A program made the position numbers and the translations under genes. Under the pieces are notes generated by a model. That model searched no databases, had not been told where the DNA came from, and saw only the letters and a list, made by a program, of their open reading frames with translations. A stretch of DNA of 61,096 nt. Source: Seramator thermalis (GTDB lineage Bacteria > Bacteroidota > Bacteroidia > Bacteroidales > Dysgonomonadaceae). Of this stretch, positions 37,150-46,903 are shown piece by piece; within the stretch, counting starts at the first letter, position 1, and each line of letters starts with the position of its first letter. The stretch is from assembly GCF_004138125.1 (NCBI RefSeq), contig NZ_RXHS01000016.1, positions 1 to 61,096 on the forward strand, written 5' to 3'.

Positions 37150-38364
37150 CTAATATGCCGGTGAACGGCTCTCTACGGCTTTTACTTGAAACCAAACAAG
37201 GACGAAAAGAAGAAAAACTGCATTGAAGATCAAGGCCAATCCAAAACTGTGAATATCGCTCAGCCAGCCCAAAAATACAGGGCCAAGCACAAATCCCAAA
37301 TCGGAGATGGCACGATACGTGCCCATACCGATACTGTAATTTTCTCGCGGAATTATGTCGGCCACATAAGCCGAAGAAATGGTACCGCACATGCCGATCC
37401 CTACACCCATGACAATGCAGCTTAACAGCAAAAACCGAACACTGTCAACTGCCGTCAACATCAGAAGAGATATCACCAGAATATAACCGCCGATGGTTAT
37501 GAATCCCTTTCGTCCTGTGCGATCGGAATATTTTCCACTCACAAAAATGGAAACAAGTTGAACAAGGGCTACTACTGTCAGAGCAAACCCGATTTGGGCT
37601 TCGTTCGAGTTGAGACGATCGGATGCAAGCAACGGCAAAATCTGATTTTGAGCCCCCTGTCGGGTAACAAAAACTCCAAACGTGATCAAAGAGATGAGAA
37701 TGAAATCGGTATTTCGCAACAAAGCTTTCACCGGTTTGTTTGATTTGCTTCGCGCCGCCCTTAAAGCAGGTTTAACGATTGACGGCCGCGATTCGGGAAG
37801 GCTGAAATAAGCCCAAAAACTTGCGATAACTCCCATAGCGGCAAAGGCATAAAAAGGAGCCTGCAACCCAAAGTATTGAGCGATAAACCCGCCCATTGTG
37901 GGGCCAAGTCCCGCTCCCAGCAACACACAACCCTGATAAAAACTCATCAACCTGCCCCGATTTTCATCTGTGCTGACATCTGCCAGCATTACCATTGCGG
38001 CGGTAGTGTACATAGCCGATCCTATTCCCTGCACAAAACGAAAAGCAAGAAAGATCCAGTACGTATCGGAAATGGCACAACCGATAGATCCCAGCGACAA
38101 AATAAGGGGACCAACTATTAATACCGGTCGGCGACCAATTTTGTCGGTCAATCTGCCTGCAGGAATATCTACCAACATTCGGGCAATGCCGAAAACCGTG
38201 ATCAACATTCCGATCATCGTCATGTTTACGCCAAACGTTCGTGCATATTGTGGAAGTATCGGGCTTACCAATCCTATCCCCATCATCATGATGATAACCT
38301 CGATACAAAGGATAATGAGTGTTTTATTGCTTCTTAGTTGTCGAAATATTCGTTGGAAAATCAT
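37150..38364 (-). CDS. Major facilitator superfamily transporter
   Basis: The 404-residue protein has about 12 membrane segments. The loop after segment 2 reads DIPAGRLTDKIGRRP, the MFS motif A, and a second half repeat SGKYSDRTGRKGF is present. The layout is like drug:H+ antiporters of the TetA/Bmr group. Substrate unknown. The tRNA-Arg gene lies upstream on the same strand, separated by a terminator. Confidence 0.88.
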   Translation of the reverse strand: MIFQRIFRQLRSNKTLIILCIEVIIMMMGIGLVSPILPQYARTFGVNMTMIGMLITVFGIARMLVDIPAGRLTDKIGRRPVLIVGPLILSLGSIGCAISDTYWIFLAFRFVQGIGSAMYTTAAMVMLADVSTDENRGRLMSFYQGCVLLGAGLGPTMGGFIAQYFGLQAPFYAFAAMGVIASFWAYFSLPESRPSIVKPALRAARSKSNKPVKALLRNTDFILISLITFGVFVTRQGAQNQILPLLASDRLNSNEAQIGFALTVVALVQLVSIFVSGKYSDRTGRKGFITIGGYILVISLLMLTAVDSVRFLLLSCIVMGVGIGMCGTISSAYVADIIPRENYSIGMGTYRAISDLGFVLGPVFLGWLSDIHSFGLALIFNAVFLLFVLVWFQVKAVESRSPAY

Positions 38365-38448
38365 ATAACCTATTTTTCGTATACTCCCGCATCAGTCTAA
38401 AATAAATCTCAGAGCAGGAAACTCTTGGATGCGGTTCATAAAAAAAAG

Positions 38449-38476
38449 AAAAGCGCACATTCACGGCGCTTTTTTT
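38449..38476 (-). terminator. Terminator of tRNA-Arg, probably bidirectional
   Basis: AAAAGCGC and GCGCTTTT enclose a 9-base loop, with A and T runs on the two sides. The hairpin starts two bases past the tRNA 3' end on the minus strand. Confidence 0.8.
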
Positions 38477-38478
38477 AG

Positions 38479-38552
38479 TGACTCCGACAGGATTCAAACC
38501 TGTAACCTTCTGATCCGTAGTCAGATGCTCTATTCAGTTAAGCTACGGAGCC
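38479..38552 (-). tRNA. tRNA-Arg (anticodon ACG)
   Basis: On the minus strand the 74-base gene folds fully: acceptor GGCTCCG with CGGAGTC (one G-U pair), D stem GCTT/GAGC, anticodon stem TCTGA/TCAGA with loop CTACGGA (anticodon ACG), and T arm with GGTTTGAATCC. CCA is not encoded. It has its own promoter and terminator. The ACG anticodon would be deaminated to ICG by TadA. Confidence 0.97.
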
Positions 38553-38573
38553 AATAATTGGATTTTGTGAATG

Positions 38574-38604
38574 CAAAGGTACGATTTTTTATGATATTTG
38601 CAAA
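38574..38604 (-). promoter_or_regulatory. Canonical promoter of tRNA-Arg
   Basis: TTTG, exactly 19 bases, TACCTTTG on the minus strand, with the start of transcription about 15 bases upstream of the tRNA 5' end. Confidence 0.85.
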
Positions 38605-38843
38605 AAAATAATTTCCAAAAATTTTTTATCGATGAGAGCTCAACTACATTTTTCCTTCATTACACAATCGAAACAGTATCGCCCTCTACAGAAAACTCTC
38701 CATTGTCGTCATTCTGTTCTGAAAAGGGAAACTAAAAGAGGATAGGATTGAATTAAGAATAGAGATATTTACTCCGAAAAAACAGGGGAAAATTCCCATG
38801 TTTTTACAATATCTACTTACTTATTTGTTTGACATCTATACAG

Positions 38844-39032
38844 TCACTTATTTTTGTCTTTTAATTTGTATCTTACGATCTGAATACCCAAAATTATGTA
38901 TATGATAATTCCGCAATTAAATATATAGAATACCCATTTTTCGTCTATGAAACTAAACAAAAAATTAAAATACAAAATAAGAAAACAAATAAATGAAATC
39001 CCTAACAATAATATGACATCGTTTTTTTTCAT
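38844..39032 (-). CDS. Small two-pass membrane protein, immunity-like
   Basis: The 62-residue protein consists of two hydrophobic segments (DVILLLGISFICFLILYFNF and YIFNCGIIIYIILGIQIV) and a short basic tail. It starts four bases after the stop of a small Gly- and Cys-containing peptide gene. No family is recognised. Size, topology and pairing are like immunity proteins of small bacteriocins, which is inference only. Confidence 0.55.
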   Translation of the reverse strand: MKKNDVILLLGISFICFLILYFNFLFSFIDEKWVFYIFNCGIIIYIILGIQIVRYKLKDKNK

Positions 39033-39036
39033 GAGT

Positions 39037-39270
39037 TTAACACATTAGCACACTTATCAATCCCCAACATGCTGCAAAGCCAATACATGCTCCGAGCGTT
39101 AACGGAATAAATGCAGCAGCCACACCGCCAGCCACGGCCATTTCTACACCACACCAAGCCCGTGCACTGGCTCTTGTTTCTGTGCCTGCATATACATTTA
39201 CAAATAATATTTCATTTTTTTCAAAATCAATTTTAGCATCTAATATTGGTTTCCCAGTATCATCTTTCAA
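39037..39270 (-). CDS. Small hydrophobic Gly/Ala/Cys-rich peptide, bacteriocin-like
   Basis: The 77-residue frame (TTG start, with ACGGGGA about 10 bases before it; the frame stays open a further 12 codons into recQ) has a polar N-terminal half and a hydrophobic C-terminal half: WCGVEMAVAGGVAAAF, then LTLGACIGFAACWGL, ending in Cys. Four Cys lie at positions 40, 62, 68 and 77. VAGG resembles a double-glycine cleavage site. It begins 23 bases after the recQ stop on the same strand and is followed by a two-pass membrane protein. Family not recognised. Confidence 0.5.
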   Translation of the reverse strand: MKDDTGKPILDAKIDFEKNEILFVNVYAGTETRASARAWCGVEMAVAGGVAAAFIPLTLGACIGFAACWGLISVLMC

Positions 39271-39293
39271 CGTATATAATTCCCCGTTTTTAA

Positions 39294-41219
39294 TTATGCC
39301 ATGTCCGTATCTTTCCTTACCGACACCATATCATCTTTCAGTGTAAACTCTTCCATATCGATCAGAAAACGAAGGACAGCGATCACTTTATCACTGTTGG
39401 CATCGGAAACGGAATCTACAAGATCGTTCAATCTGCAAGGAGATTGTTCCTCTAAGGAAACTTTTAGCTTTTTTTTTATCTGATGAAATTCGTAATTCGA
39501 TAATCCGGTTTCATTCTTTTTCAAACATACGTCGCAATGGCCGCAATCCTTGGGATCGGGTTCGTCGAAATAAATCAGCAACATGCGGCTGCGGCAGACG
39601 AAATCCTTCTCTGCATATTCGATCATTGCCTTAATACGGTTCTCGAAACGAGCTTTCCGCTCTTCATACACCGATTTGGGTATTTTTACAAAGCGGGTTT
39701 CTTCACGCGATTGCGAAAACACGATAAAGGGTGTTTTCTTTTGTGGCACATAGCGAATAAATCGCATCCTGGCCAATTGCGAAAGCATTTCGTAAACATC
39801 CTGACGAGTAGTCCCGCTTTGCGAAGCAAGCAAAGTTTCGTCGATATACACCTCATCCGAAAACAAACCCGTGTAATTGCGCAACAGACCATGAACAAGC
39901 TCATCCAGCCGTTTGTCGAGATTCAAACCGTACAATTCGTCACGCAGAACGAGAAATCTTACCCGCGAACGGGCATCCACTTCTTCTGTATATTCAATAT
40001 AACCCGACAATTCGAGAATCTTAAGTGCATGATGGGCTTGCAAAATCGGGAAACGGAATCGTTGGCAGAAGTCCTGCAAATCGAAATCGTACACACTCAA
40101 AAATCCCGATCCGACAGCTATCTGGTAGTAGTTGCCCAACGCTTCATAAACACGCAAGACGAAGTTGCGATCGGGGAACGTATCCGAAATTCGTTTCTTC
40201 AGCTTTATCGAATCGGCTTTATTATACAATATGGTAGCGTACGAGCGTTTGCCGTCACGCCCGGCACGGCCGGCTTCCTGGTAATATTCTTCGATGGAAT
40301 TGGGCAAATCGACATGAATCACCGATCGCACATCCGGCTTATCGATTCCCATTCCGAAAGCGTTGGTGGAGACAATCACACGACATTCGTCGTTTTTCCA
40401 GGCATTTTGGCGAGAGGTCTTTTCCTCATGCGCTAGTCCGGCATGAAAAAAACTCGCAGAAATTCCGGCTTTTTTAAGAACCGTCGCAATTTCTTTCGTT
40501 TCGCTTCGACTGCGCACGTAAACGATAGATGTTCCGGGGACGGATTGGAGAATATGAACAAGTTCGGCGATCTTATTTTCGGTTTGTCGCACGACATACG
40601 ACAAATTTTCACGCTCGAAACTCATTCGAAAAACGTTCTTTTCCTTGAAGTGTAGCTTTTCCTGAATATCGTCCACCACTTCACGTGTAGCAGTGGCAGT
40701 AAGTGCCAGAACGGGCACATCGGGAAGAAGCTCACGAATTTCGGCAATTTTAAGGTACGAAGGGCGAAAATCGTAGCCCCACTGCGATATACAATGCGAC
40801 TCGTCCACGACAAGCAGACTGACATTCATCGCTTTCAGTTTGGTCAGAAAAATGTCGGAGCCTAATCTTTCGGGCGAAACATATAAGAATTTGTAATCGC
40901 CAAAAATACAATTTTCGAGATTGGTAATAATTTCTTCTCGCGACATTCCCGAATATACGGCCAATGCCTTGATGCCACGCTCGCGAAGATTGTCCACCTG
41001 ATCTTTCATCAGTGCGATGAGAGGCGTTATCACCAGACACAGGCCGGGCATTGCCATTGCAGGCACCTGAAAGGTAAGCGATTTGCCTCCACCGGTCGGC
41101 ATCAGCCCGAGCGTGTCTCTTTGCTCCCAAACCGATTGAATGATTTCTCTCTGAAGAGGACGAAACGATTCGTAACCCCAATACTTTTTCAATATTTCAT
41201 CAAACAAACCCGCCTGCAT
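39294..41219 (-). CDS. recQ: ATP-dependent DNA helicase RecQ
   Basis: The 641-residue helicase has motif I LMPTGGGKSLTFQVPA, motif II VVDESHCISQWGYDFRPSY, motif III LALTATAT and motif VI QEAGRAGRDGKRS. The zinc-binding part ends in CGHCDVCLKK. The C-terminal region is short and an HRDC domain is not obvious. It unwinds DNA 3' to 5' in recombination repair. It lies 20 bases downstream of recJ, its functional partner. Confidence 0.95.
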   Translation of the reverse strand: MQAGLFDEILKKYWGYESFRPLQREIIQSVWEQRDTLGLMPTGGGKSLTFQVPAMAMPGLCLVITPLIALMKDQVDNLRERGIKALAVYSGMSREEIITNLENCIFGDYKFLYVSPERLGSDIFLTKLKAMNVSLLVVDESHCISQWGYDFRPSYLKIAEIRELLPDVPVLALTATATREVVDDIQEKLHFKEKNVFRMSFERENLSYVVRQTENKIAELVHILQSVPGTSIVYVRSRSETKEIATVLKKAGISASFFHAGLAHEEKTSRQNAWKNDECRVIVSTNAFGMGIDKPDVRSVIHVDLPNSIEEYYQEAGRAGRDGKRSYATILYNKADSIKLKKRISDTFPDRNFVLRVYEALGNYYQIAVGSGFLSVYDFDLQDFCQRFRFPILQAHHALKILELSGYIEYTEEVDARSRVRFLVLRDELYGLNLDKRLDELVHGLLRNYTGLFSDEVYIDETLLASQSGTTRQDVYEMLSQLARMRFIRYVPQKKTPFIVFSQSREETRFVKIPKSVYEERKARFENRIKAMIEYAEKDFVCRSRMLLIYFDEPDPKDCGHCDVCLKKNETGLSNYEFHQIKKKLKVSLEEQSPCRLNDLVDSVSDANSDKVIAVLRFLIDMEEFTLKDDMVSVRKDTDMA

Positions 41220-41239
41220 AAGGTGTTCTCCGATTTTGT

Positions 41240-42961
41240 TTATTCCGACAGGCGCATATCTTTCACCATCAGCTGAGTAAAGATATTGTTACCATGCGTA
41301 TTCTCCTCGATATTGTAGCATATATCTATGGGATGCTTTTCTTTGAATAATCTGAAATAGAAATCTTGTCCGAAAGCAATCCCCTGCAACGGTCGGGTGA
41401 CAGATGAATCTACAATCTCCATCTTGATATGATGCAGTTCTTTCCCAACAAGTTTGCTCCCACCGGCATCCACCACATTGCGTGTAAGAAAAACCGGATT
41501 TTCGTTTTCGGGACCAAAAGGACTAAACATTGACAGGTCGCTCACAAACTTGGGAGTGATTTTACACAACTGTATTTCGGCATCAATCAGGATCTGTGGC
41601 TGCATCATCCCGGGTTTTACCTCGTCAAACGAAATGGCATTGAAACGGCGTTTGAATTCTTCCAGATTTTCTTCTTTCAGCGTCAAACCGGCAGCGTATG
41701 TATGTCCGCCAAAGTTTAACAGCAAATCGCGGCATGCTTCAATAGCCTTATACATGTCGAATCCGGGCACAGAACGCGCCGATCCCGAAATCATTCCGTT
41801 AGATTTGGTCAGTACGATGGCAGGGCGAAAATATTTCTCTGTAAGCCGCGAGGCTACAATTCCCACAATTCCCTTGTGCCAGTTTTCATCATAAATAACA
41901 ATACTGTTGTTGTATTTCAAATCGATTTGCGAATCGATGAATTCGACGGCTTCGTCGGTAATCTTTTTATCGAGCTCGCGACGATCTTCGTTGTATTTGT
42001 CGATGTTCTTGCTTTTGATGCGTGCCAACTCAATATCGTTGGCCAAGAGCAAATCAACTGCCTCCTTGCCATTCATCATTCGTCCCGATGCATTGATGCG
42101 CGGCCCAATTTTAAATACGATATCGCTTACGGTAAGCCTTTTGTGATTGAGCCCGCAAATTTCGATAATACCCCGCAATCCGTAGCTCGGATTGGAATTT
42201 AATTGCTTCAAACCGTAATACATCAACACCCGATTTTCGCCCGTAATGGGCACAATGTCTGAAGCGATACTTACCGCTACCAGATCGAGCAAAGGTTCTA
42301 AATCCGAAAACGGGAAACCGTTGCGAGCGGCAAGCGCTTGCACCAGCTTGAATCCCACACCACATCCCGATAACTCGTCGTAGGGATAGGTGGAATCGGG
42401 ACGTTTGGCATCGACAACTGCCACTGCCTCCGGAAGTTGATCATCGGGCATGTGATGATCGCAAATAATAAAATCGATGCCTTTTTCTTTGGCGTACGCC
42501 ACTTTTGAGACGGCCTTGATGCCACAATCGAGAGAAATGATGAGTTTCACGCCCGTCGAGACTGCATAATCGATTCCTTGAAACGATATGCCATACCCTT
42601 CATCGTACCGGTCAGGAATGTAATAATCAATATTGTTTGTAATCTTTCGCAAGAACTTATAAACCAGCGATACAGCCGTGGTGCCATCTACATCATAATC
42701 GCCATAAATCAATATCCTCTCTTTGTCACCCAACGCTTTCTCGATACGCTTTACGGCAATTTCCATATCGGGCATCAGGAAAGGATCGTGCAAATCGCTG
42801 AGACTCGGATGAAGAAACTTCTCGGCTTTTTCTTTCGTCGATAAGCCTCTGCGAACGAGCAACTCGGCTAGTACCGGATCTATATTTAACTCTTGCGCTA
42901 TTTCATTTTTCCTGGTTTTTTGGTCGTTTGAAAGGGTTACGTAATTCCATCTGTAAATCAT
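41240..42961 (-). CDS. recJ: Single-stranded-DNA-specific exonuclease RecJ
   Basis: The 573-residue DHH-family nuclease has ILIYGDYDVDGTTAVSLVY, DCGIKA, IICDHHMPD and the DHHA1 block GGHTYAAGLTL. RecJ degrades 5' single-stranded ends created by RecQ. The two genes form one transcript. Length and motifs are complete. Confidence 0.95.
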   Translation of the reverse strand: MIYRWNYVTLSNDQKTRKNEIAQELNIDPVLAELLVRRGLSTKEKAEKFLHPSLSDLHDPFLMPDMEIAVKRIEKALGDKERILIYGDYDVDGTTAVSLVYKFLRKITNNIDYYIPDRYDEGYGISFQGIDYAVSTGVKLIISLDCGIKAVSKVAYAKEKGIDFIICDHHMPDDQLPEAVAVVDAKRPDSTYPYDELSGCGVGFKLVQALAARNGFPFSDLEPLLDLVAVSIASDIVPITGENRVLMYYGLKQLNSNPSYGLRGIIEICGLNHKRLTVSDIVFKIGPRINASGRMMNGKEAVDLLLANDIELARIKSKNIDKYNEDRRELDKKITDEAVEFIDSQIDLKYNNSIVIYDENWHKGIVGIVASRLTEKYFRPAIVLTKSNGMISGSARSVPGFDMYKAIEACRDLLLNFGGHTYAAGLTLKEENLEEFKRRFNAISFDEVKPGMMQPQILIDAEIQLCKITPKFVSDLSMFSPFGPENENPVFLTRNVVDAGGSKLVGKELHHIKMEIVDSSVTRPLQGIAFGQDFYFRLFKEKHPIDICYNIEENTHGNNIFTQLMVKDMRLSE

Positions 42962-43339
42962 TTATAACGTTTTTTTTCTTTTCTCTCATCAACGGAATAA
43001 AAATTCCGATATATAAAAACCGACTTCTCGGATCGTTTGCTCAAGCTACTGACCGACATCGATTTATAGTATAGATTGCCGAAAAATCGCTTTTCGGCAA
43101 TTCAACATGTAAAGGTAATACTATTTTTTCAGTGAATATCTATTTCGATTTTTTTTCATGCAACTTTTTTCATGCAACATCAGGGCATCATTTGCCGATC
43201 TCGTTTACCGACAACAGCCATAAACGCGAACTTCACCGCAGTATCGCTTGTCGGCGATTGTATAAGCCATACCCCACACCAAAGGATTCATTGTTTTTTT
43301 CTACTTATTTGTACCTTTGCACAAAATATTCATGTATTT
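42962..43339. other. Divergent intergenic region between recJ and mnmA
   Basis: The region has a perfect 11-bp hairpin (ATTGCCGAAAA-ATCGC-complement) at 43075-43101 without a T-run, and TTTTTTCATGCAAC repeated in tandem at about 43153-43182. Two short inverted repeats lie near its left end. It ends in the mnmA promoter. No gene is visible. Confidence 0.65.
43291..43319 (+). promoter_or_regulatory. Promoter of mnmA
   Basis: TTG, 18 bases, TACCTTTG fits the Bacteroidota promoter. Transcription would start near base 43326, about 15 bases before the ATG, giving a very short leader. It supports the start at the ATG of [10 protein letters not shown] and rules out the longer frame upstream. Confidence 0.75.
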
Positions 43340-44404
43340 ATGGAAATTGCAGCATTGGTGTCCGGCGGAGTGGACAGCTCGGTAGTGGTTTATCGACTGA
43401 AAGAGATGGGCTACGACCCGACCATTTTTTATATACAAATAGGCATGCAGGACGAGGAAGGGTTCATCGACTGCCCTTCGGAAGAAGATATCGAAATTGT
43501 TTCGTACATCGCAAAAAAATACGGATGCAGATTTGAAGTAGTTTCGCTACACGAAGAATATTGGAACAGCGTGGTAAAATATACCATCGACTCGGTCAAA
43601 CGGGGATTGACTCCGAACCCCGACATGATGTGCAACAAGCTTATCAAGTTTGGTGTTTTTGAGCAGAAGTGGGGACATCAATTCGACAAAATAGCTACCG
43701 GACACTATGCAACTACCACCGAACTGGACGGGCTAACCTGGTTATCGACGGCCAAGGATCATGTGAAAGATCAAACCTATTTTTTGGGACAAATCAGTTA
43801 TATGCAAGTTTCGAAACTGATGTTTCCGATTGGCGATCTGCTAAAGTCGGAGGTGCGCGAAATAGCTGCCGAGCAAAAACTTCCTTCGGCACACCGCAAA
43901 GACAGTCAGGGAATTTGCTTCTTGGGCAAGATCAACTACAACGATTTTATCGCCCGCTATTTGGGGAAAAAGGAAGGACTTATCGTGGAATTCGAAACCG
44001 GCAATATTCTGGGCAAACATCAAGGGTACTGGTTTCATACCATCGGACAGCGCAAAGGGCTCGGACTGAGTGGCGGGCCATGGTTTGTGATCAAAAAAGA
44101 TGTCAATCGGAATATTGTGTATGTGTCGAAGGGTTACAATACGAAATATCAATATGGAGACGTTATTAATCTTCAAGGGTTCGATTTCATCACAAAAGAT
44201 GTTTGGGGCGATTTCGAGGGCGAAAAGGATATTACGTTCAAGATTCGCCACACTCCCGAATTCACGCGGGGCAAAATATCAAAGACAGGCGATCTCTACC
44301 GCATACAGTCAGCAGAGCCCGTACAGGGAATTGCTTCAGGACAGTTCGGAGTGGTGTATGACGAGACGCAACATCTCTGTTTGGGCAGTGGCATGATTAT
44401 TTGA
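43340..44404 (+). CDS. mnmA: tRNA 2-thiouridine(34) synthase MnmA
   Basis: The 354-residue enzyme has the PP-loop [16 protein letters not shown] at its start. The catalytic Cys pair is in [12 protein letters not shown] and [29 protein letters not shown] is typical of the family. It puts sulfur on U34 of tRNAs for Lys, Glu and Gln. A TRIC-type channel gene follows 58 bases later. Confidence 0.93.
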   Translation: MEIAALVSGGVDSSVVVYRLKEMGYDPTIFYIQIGMQDEEGFIDCPSEEDIEIVSYIAKKYGCRFEVVSLHEEYWNSVVKYTIDSVKRGLTPNPDMMCNKLIKFGVFEQKWGHQFDKIATGHYATTTELDGLTWLSTAKDHVKDQTYFLGQISYMQVSKLMFPIGDLLKSEVREIAAEQKLPSAHRKDSQGICFLGKINYNDFIARYLGKKEGLIVEFETGNILGKHQGYWFHTIGQRKGLGLSGGPWFVIKKDVNRNIVYVSKGYNTKYQYGDVINLQGFDFITKDVWGDFEGEKDITFKIRHTPEFTRGKISKTGDLYRIQSAEPVQGIASGQFGVVYDETQHLCLGSGMII

Positions 44405-44462
44405 GGCACTTCCCTCAACTAATTTGAATTATACGTTTGTTTTAGGATTATCATTGCAAGGT

Positions 44463-45086
44463 ATGGAAATATTACAAAACATACGTTTCGTGGATATTAT
44501 CGAAATATTGGGAACATTCGCTTTTGCCATAAGCGGCATCCGATTGGCATCGGCCAAACAATTCGATTTGTTCGGAGCTTTTGTGGTAGGTTTTGTCACG
44601 GCCATAGGTGGAGGAACGGTGCGCGATATTTTTCTCGATGTAACGCCATTTTGGATGCTCAATACCGTATATCTGTGGTGTTCGTTGGCCGCACTCATAT
44701 TCGTAATGATTTTTCGAAAGCATTTGGTGAGTCTCAACAACACATTCTTCTTGTTCGACAGTATCGGTTTGGGTCTTTTCGTTGTGGTCGGAGTCGAAAA
44801 AACCATTTTTATGGATTTCGAACCCTGGGTAGCAATAACGATGGGTGTCATCACCGGCACAGTGGGAGGCATACTACGCGATATCTTCATCAACGAAATA
44901 CCGCTTGTATTCCGAAAAGACATTTACGCACTCGCCTGCGTGGCCGGCGGGGTAGTCTTTACCGTGATGTATTCTGTGAATGCAAATATGTTTCTCACCG
45001 AAACGATGACCGCCGCTACCGTAATAGCAATCCGGCTGCTTGCCGTGAAATTTCATTGGCACATGCCAATAGTCAAAGGAGAATAG
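44463..45086 (+). CDS. TRIC-type cation channel family protein (UPF0126)
   Basis: The 207-residue membrane protein has two repeated units, each with the signature Gly-rich loop: FVTAIGGGTVRDIFL and VITGTVGGILRDIFI. About seven membrane segments are predicted. Eukaryotic relatives pass potassium; the bacterial role is not settled. I use the ATG at MEILQNIRF; the frame is open further upstream. It is probably co-transcribed with mnmA. Confidence 0.87.
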   Translation: MEILQNIRFVDIIEILGTFAFAISGIRLASAKQFDLFGAFVVGFVTAIGGGTVRDIFLDVTPFWMLNTVYLWCSLAALIFVMIFRKHLVSLNNTFFLFDSIGLGLFVVVGVEKTIFMDFEPWVAITMGVITGTVGGILRDIFINEIPLVFRKDIYALACVAGGVVFTVMYSVNANMFLTETMTAATVIAIRLLAVKFHWHMPIVKGE

Positions 45087-45184
45087 TGTATTTTCGTTGC
45101 CTCACTTTAAAGAGATTATCCATGCGCTCCAATTTCCCATTAAAGGTTTTGAAGGACAATTGAAAATCAAAACGACAGGATATT

Positions 45185-45219
45185 AAAAAAGGATTTTGTG
45201 TGCTACAAAATCCTTTTTT
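45185..45219. terminator. Bidirectional terminator between mnmA-TRIC and FKBP genes
   Basis: A perfect 15-bp inverted repeat (six A, GGATTTTGT, 5-base loop, then the complement) lies between two converging genes. It works in both directions because each side ends in a T-run. Confidence 0.93.
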
Positions 45220-45246
45220 AATTAATTTTACGAAACGAAGATCGCA

Positions 45247-46266
45247 TTATTTCTTCTCAATGCCAAGCAATTCGACTTCGAAAATGAGTGTAGAGAAAGG
45301 CTTGATAGTGCCTCTATCTTGCGAACCGTAAGCAAGGTTGTAGGGAACATAAATTCTCCATTTCGAACCAACAGGCATCAACTTCAGAGCTTCTGTCCAT
45401 CCGGGGATTACCTGAGTAACTCCGAAAACGGCAGGTTCGCCTCGCTGCACACTGCTGTCAAACACGGTTCCGTTGATCAACGTTCCGTGATAGTTCACCT
45501 TCACACGGTCGGTATCTGTAGGTATCTGTCCGGTTCCGGCTCTCAAAATTTCGTATTGCAATCCACTGGGAAGTGTTACTACACCCGGTCGTTTGCTATT
45601 TTCGGCCAAATATTTTTCACCTGCGGCAATCGAATCTTTGTATTGCTCTTTCAACTGAGCCTCTTGTTTTTCAGCCTGTTTTTTCTGTGCTTTTTCTATT
45701 TCAGCCTGTACATACGAATTTGCATCCATTTTCGAGATAGCAAGTTTTTCGTTTTTCAACGTGTTGACCAATCCGGCAAGGAGTTGATCGGTGTTGATTT
45801 TTTTGGTGGTATCGTCTGCAAAAACCATTTGATTGAACTGCGGCAACATCTGTTGAGAGATTTGCTGGCCGATTCCCAATCCCTGAATGTAGGCCGATTT
45901 TTCTTTTCCGCTTTCCAGCGCTTCTTTCAATCCTTTTACGAATTCCTGCAATTTGGGAGCATTTACCTTATTGAGAGAATCGATTTTGGCATTCATTTCT
46001 TTCTGAAGATTTTGTTTTTCAATAGAATCGGTTGCAGCCGAAATCCTCATCTGGTATTCGTATTCGATATTTGACGTTCCCTCAATTACTCCGCTTTGTT
46101 CGAGAAATTGCATCAATCCCTGATCGGCAAGACTAACACCATAAGCATACGAGATGCTGTCAACCGGATTGTTCAAAGAGGCCTTTGGAACTCCCGAGTT
46201 GCAAGAAACCGCCATTGAGCCTGCAATGACAATAACACTCAGTGCAAATAAATTTTGTTTTTTCAT
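45247..46266 (-). CDS. FKBP-type peptidyl-prolyl isomerase, lipoprotein
   Basis: The 339-residue protein has a lipoprotein signal (VIVIAGSMAVSCNSG). Residues 35-210 form an alpha-helical dimerisation-like part with a Lys/Glu-rich stretch. The FKBP domain is at about 230-339 (VNYHGTLINGTVFDSSVQRG, IPGWTEALKLMPVGSKW, IYVPYNLAYG). It folds proteins in the periplasm, like FkpA or Mip. It is the second of two tandem FKBP genes. Confidence 0.92.
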   Translation of the reverse strand: MKKQNLFALSVIVIAGSMAVSCNSGVPKASLNNPVDSISYAYGVSLADQGLMQFLEQSGVIEGTSNIEYEYQMRISAATDSIEKQNLQKEMNAKIDSLNKVNAPKLQEFVKGLKEALESGKEKSAYIQGLGIGQQISQQMLPQFNQMVFADDTTKKINTDQLLAGLVNTLKNEKLAISKMDANSYVQAEIEKAQKKQAEKQEAQLKEQYKDSIAAGEKYLAENSKRPGVVTLPSGLQYEILRAGTGQIPTDTDRVKVNYHGTLINGTVFDSSVQRGEPAVFGVTQVIPGWTEALKLMPVGSKWRIYVPYNLAYGSQDRGTIKPFSTLIFEVELLGIEKK

Positions 46267-46312
46267 TTTTTGTCTGTTTAAATGTATAAATAATCTATTG
46301 TTTTTCTTTCGT

Positions 46313-46903
46313 TTATGCTTCGATACTTAGCAACTCGACATCGAAAATGAGGGTGGAATTGGGTTCGATATCTTTGCCGGCACCGCGTTCGCCGTATGCG
46401 AGCTCCGACGGAATATACAGCCGCCATTTCGACCCCACCGGCATCATTTGCAAGGCTTCCACCCACCCCTGTATCACCTGATTGACACCGAAGATGGCCG
46501 GTTGTCCCCGCTGAACCGAACTGTCGAAAACAGTTCCATCGAGAAGAGTGCCGTGATAGTGACATTTCACTTTATCGGTAGCTTTGGGTTTTTCGCCCGA
46601 ACCTTCTTTCAGAATTTCGTATTGCAATCCGCTCGAGAGAGAAATTACCTTTTCGCGTTTGGCGTTCTCGGCAAGAAATTCGCGCCCGGCTTTCAAATTG
46701 TTCGTAAGCATTTCTTTCTGCTTCTTCTCAAAATATGCACGTATGACTTGATCGGCCTCCTGTGGCGACATCGCCGGCGATGCTCCGTTTACCATCATTT
46801 CTTTGAATGCCTGTGCAAACGATTCCACATCGATATCCGTGAGTCCTGATTGTAAAAGGCTCGAAGCCATACTCATTCCCAGTGCATAACTTAATTTGTC
46901 CAT
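46313..46903 (-). CDS. FKBP-type peptidyl-prolyl isomerase
   Basis: The 196-residue protein has an N-terminal helical part (SYALGMSMASSLLQSG) and a C-terminal FKBP domain at about 90-196 (CHYHGTLLDGTVFDSSVQRG, VIQGWVEALQMMPVGSKW). No signal peptide is obvious, unlike the next gene, so the two paralogues may work in different compartments. The gene is 46 bases upstream of the second FKBP gene. Confidence 0.92.
   Translation of the reverse strand: MDKLSYALGMSMASSLLQSGLTDIDVESFAQAFKEMMVNGASPAMSPQEADQVIRAYFEKKQKEMLTNNLKAGREFLAENAKREKVISLSSGLQYEILKEGSGEKPKATDKVKCHYHGTLLDGTVFDSSVQRGQPAIFGVNQVIQGWVEALQMMPVGSKWRLYIPSELAYGERGAGKDIEPNSTLIFDVELLSIEA

Noticed and set aside
38365-38843. A genomic island at tRNA-Arg
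   Set aside because: No integrase gene and no repeat of the tRNA end was seen; the neighbours on both sides are mostly ordinary genes.
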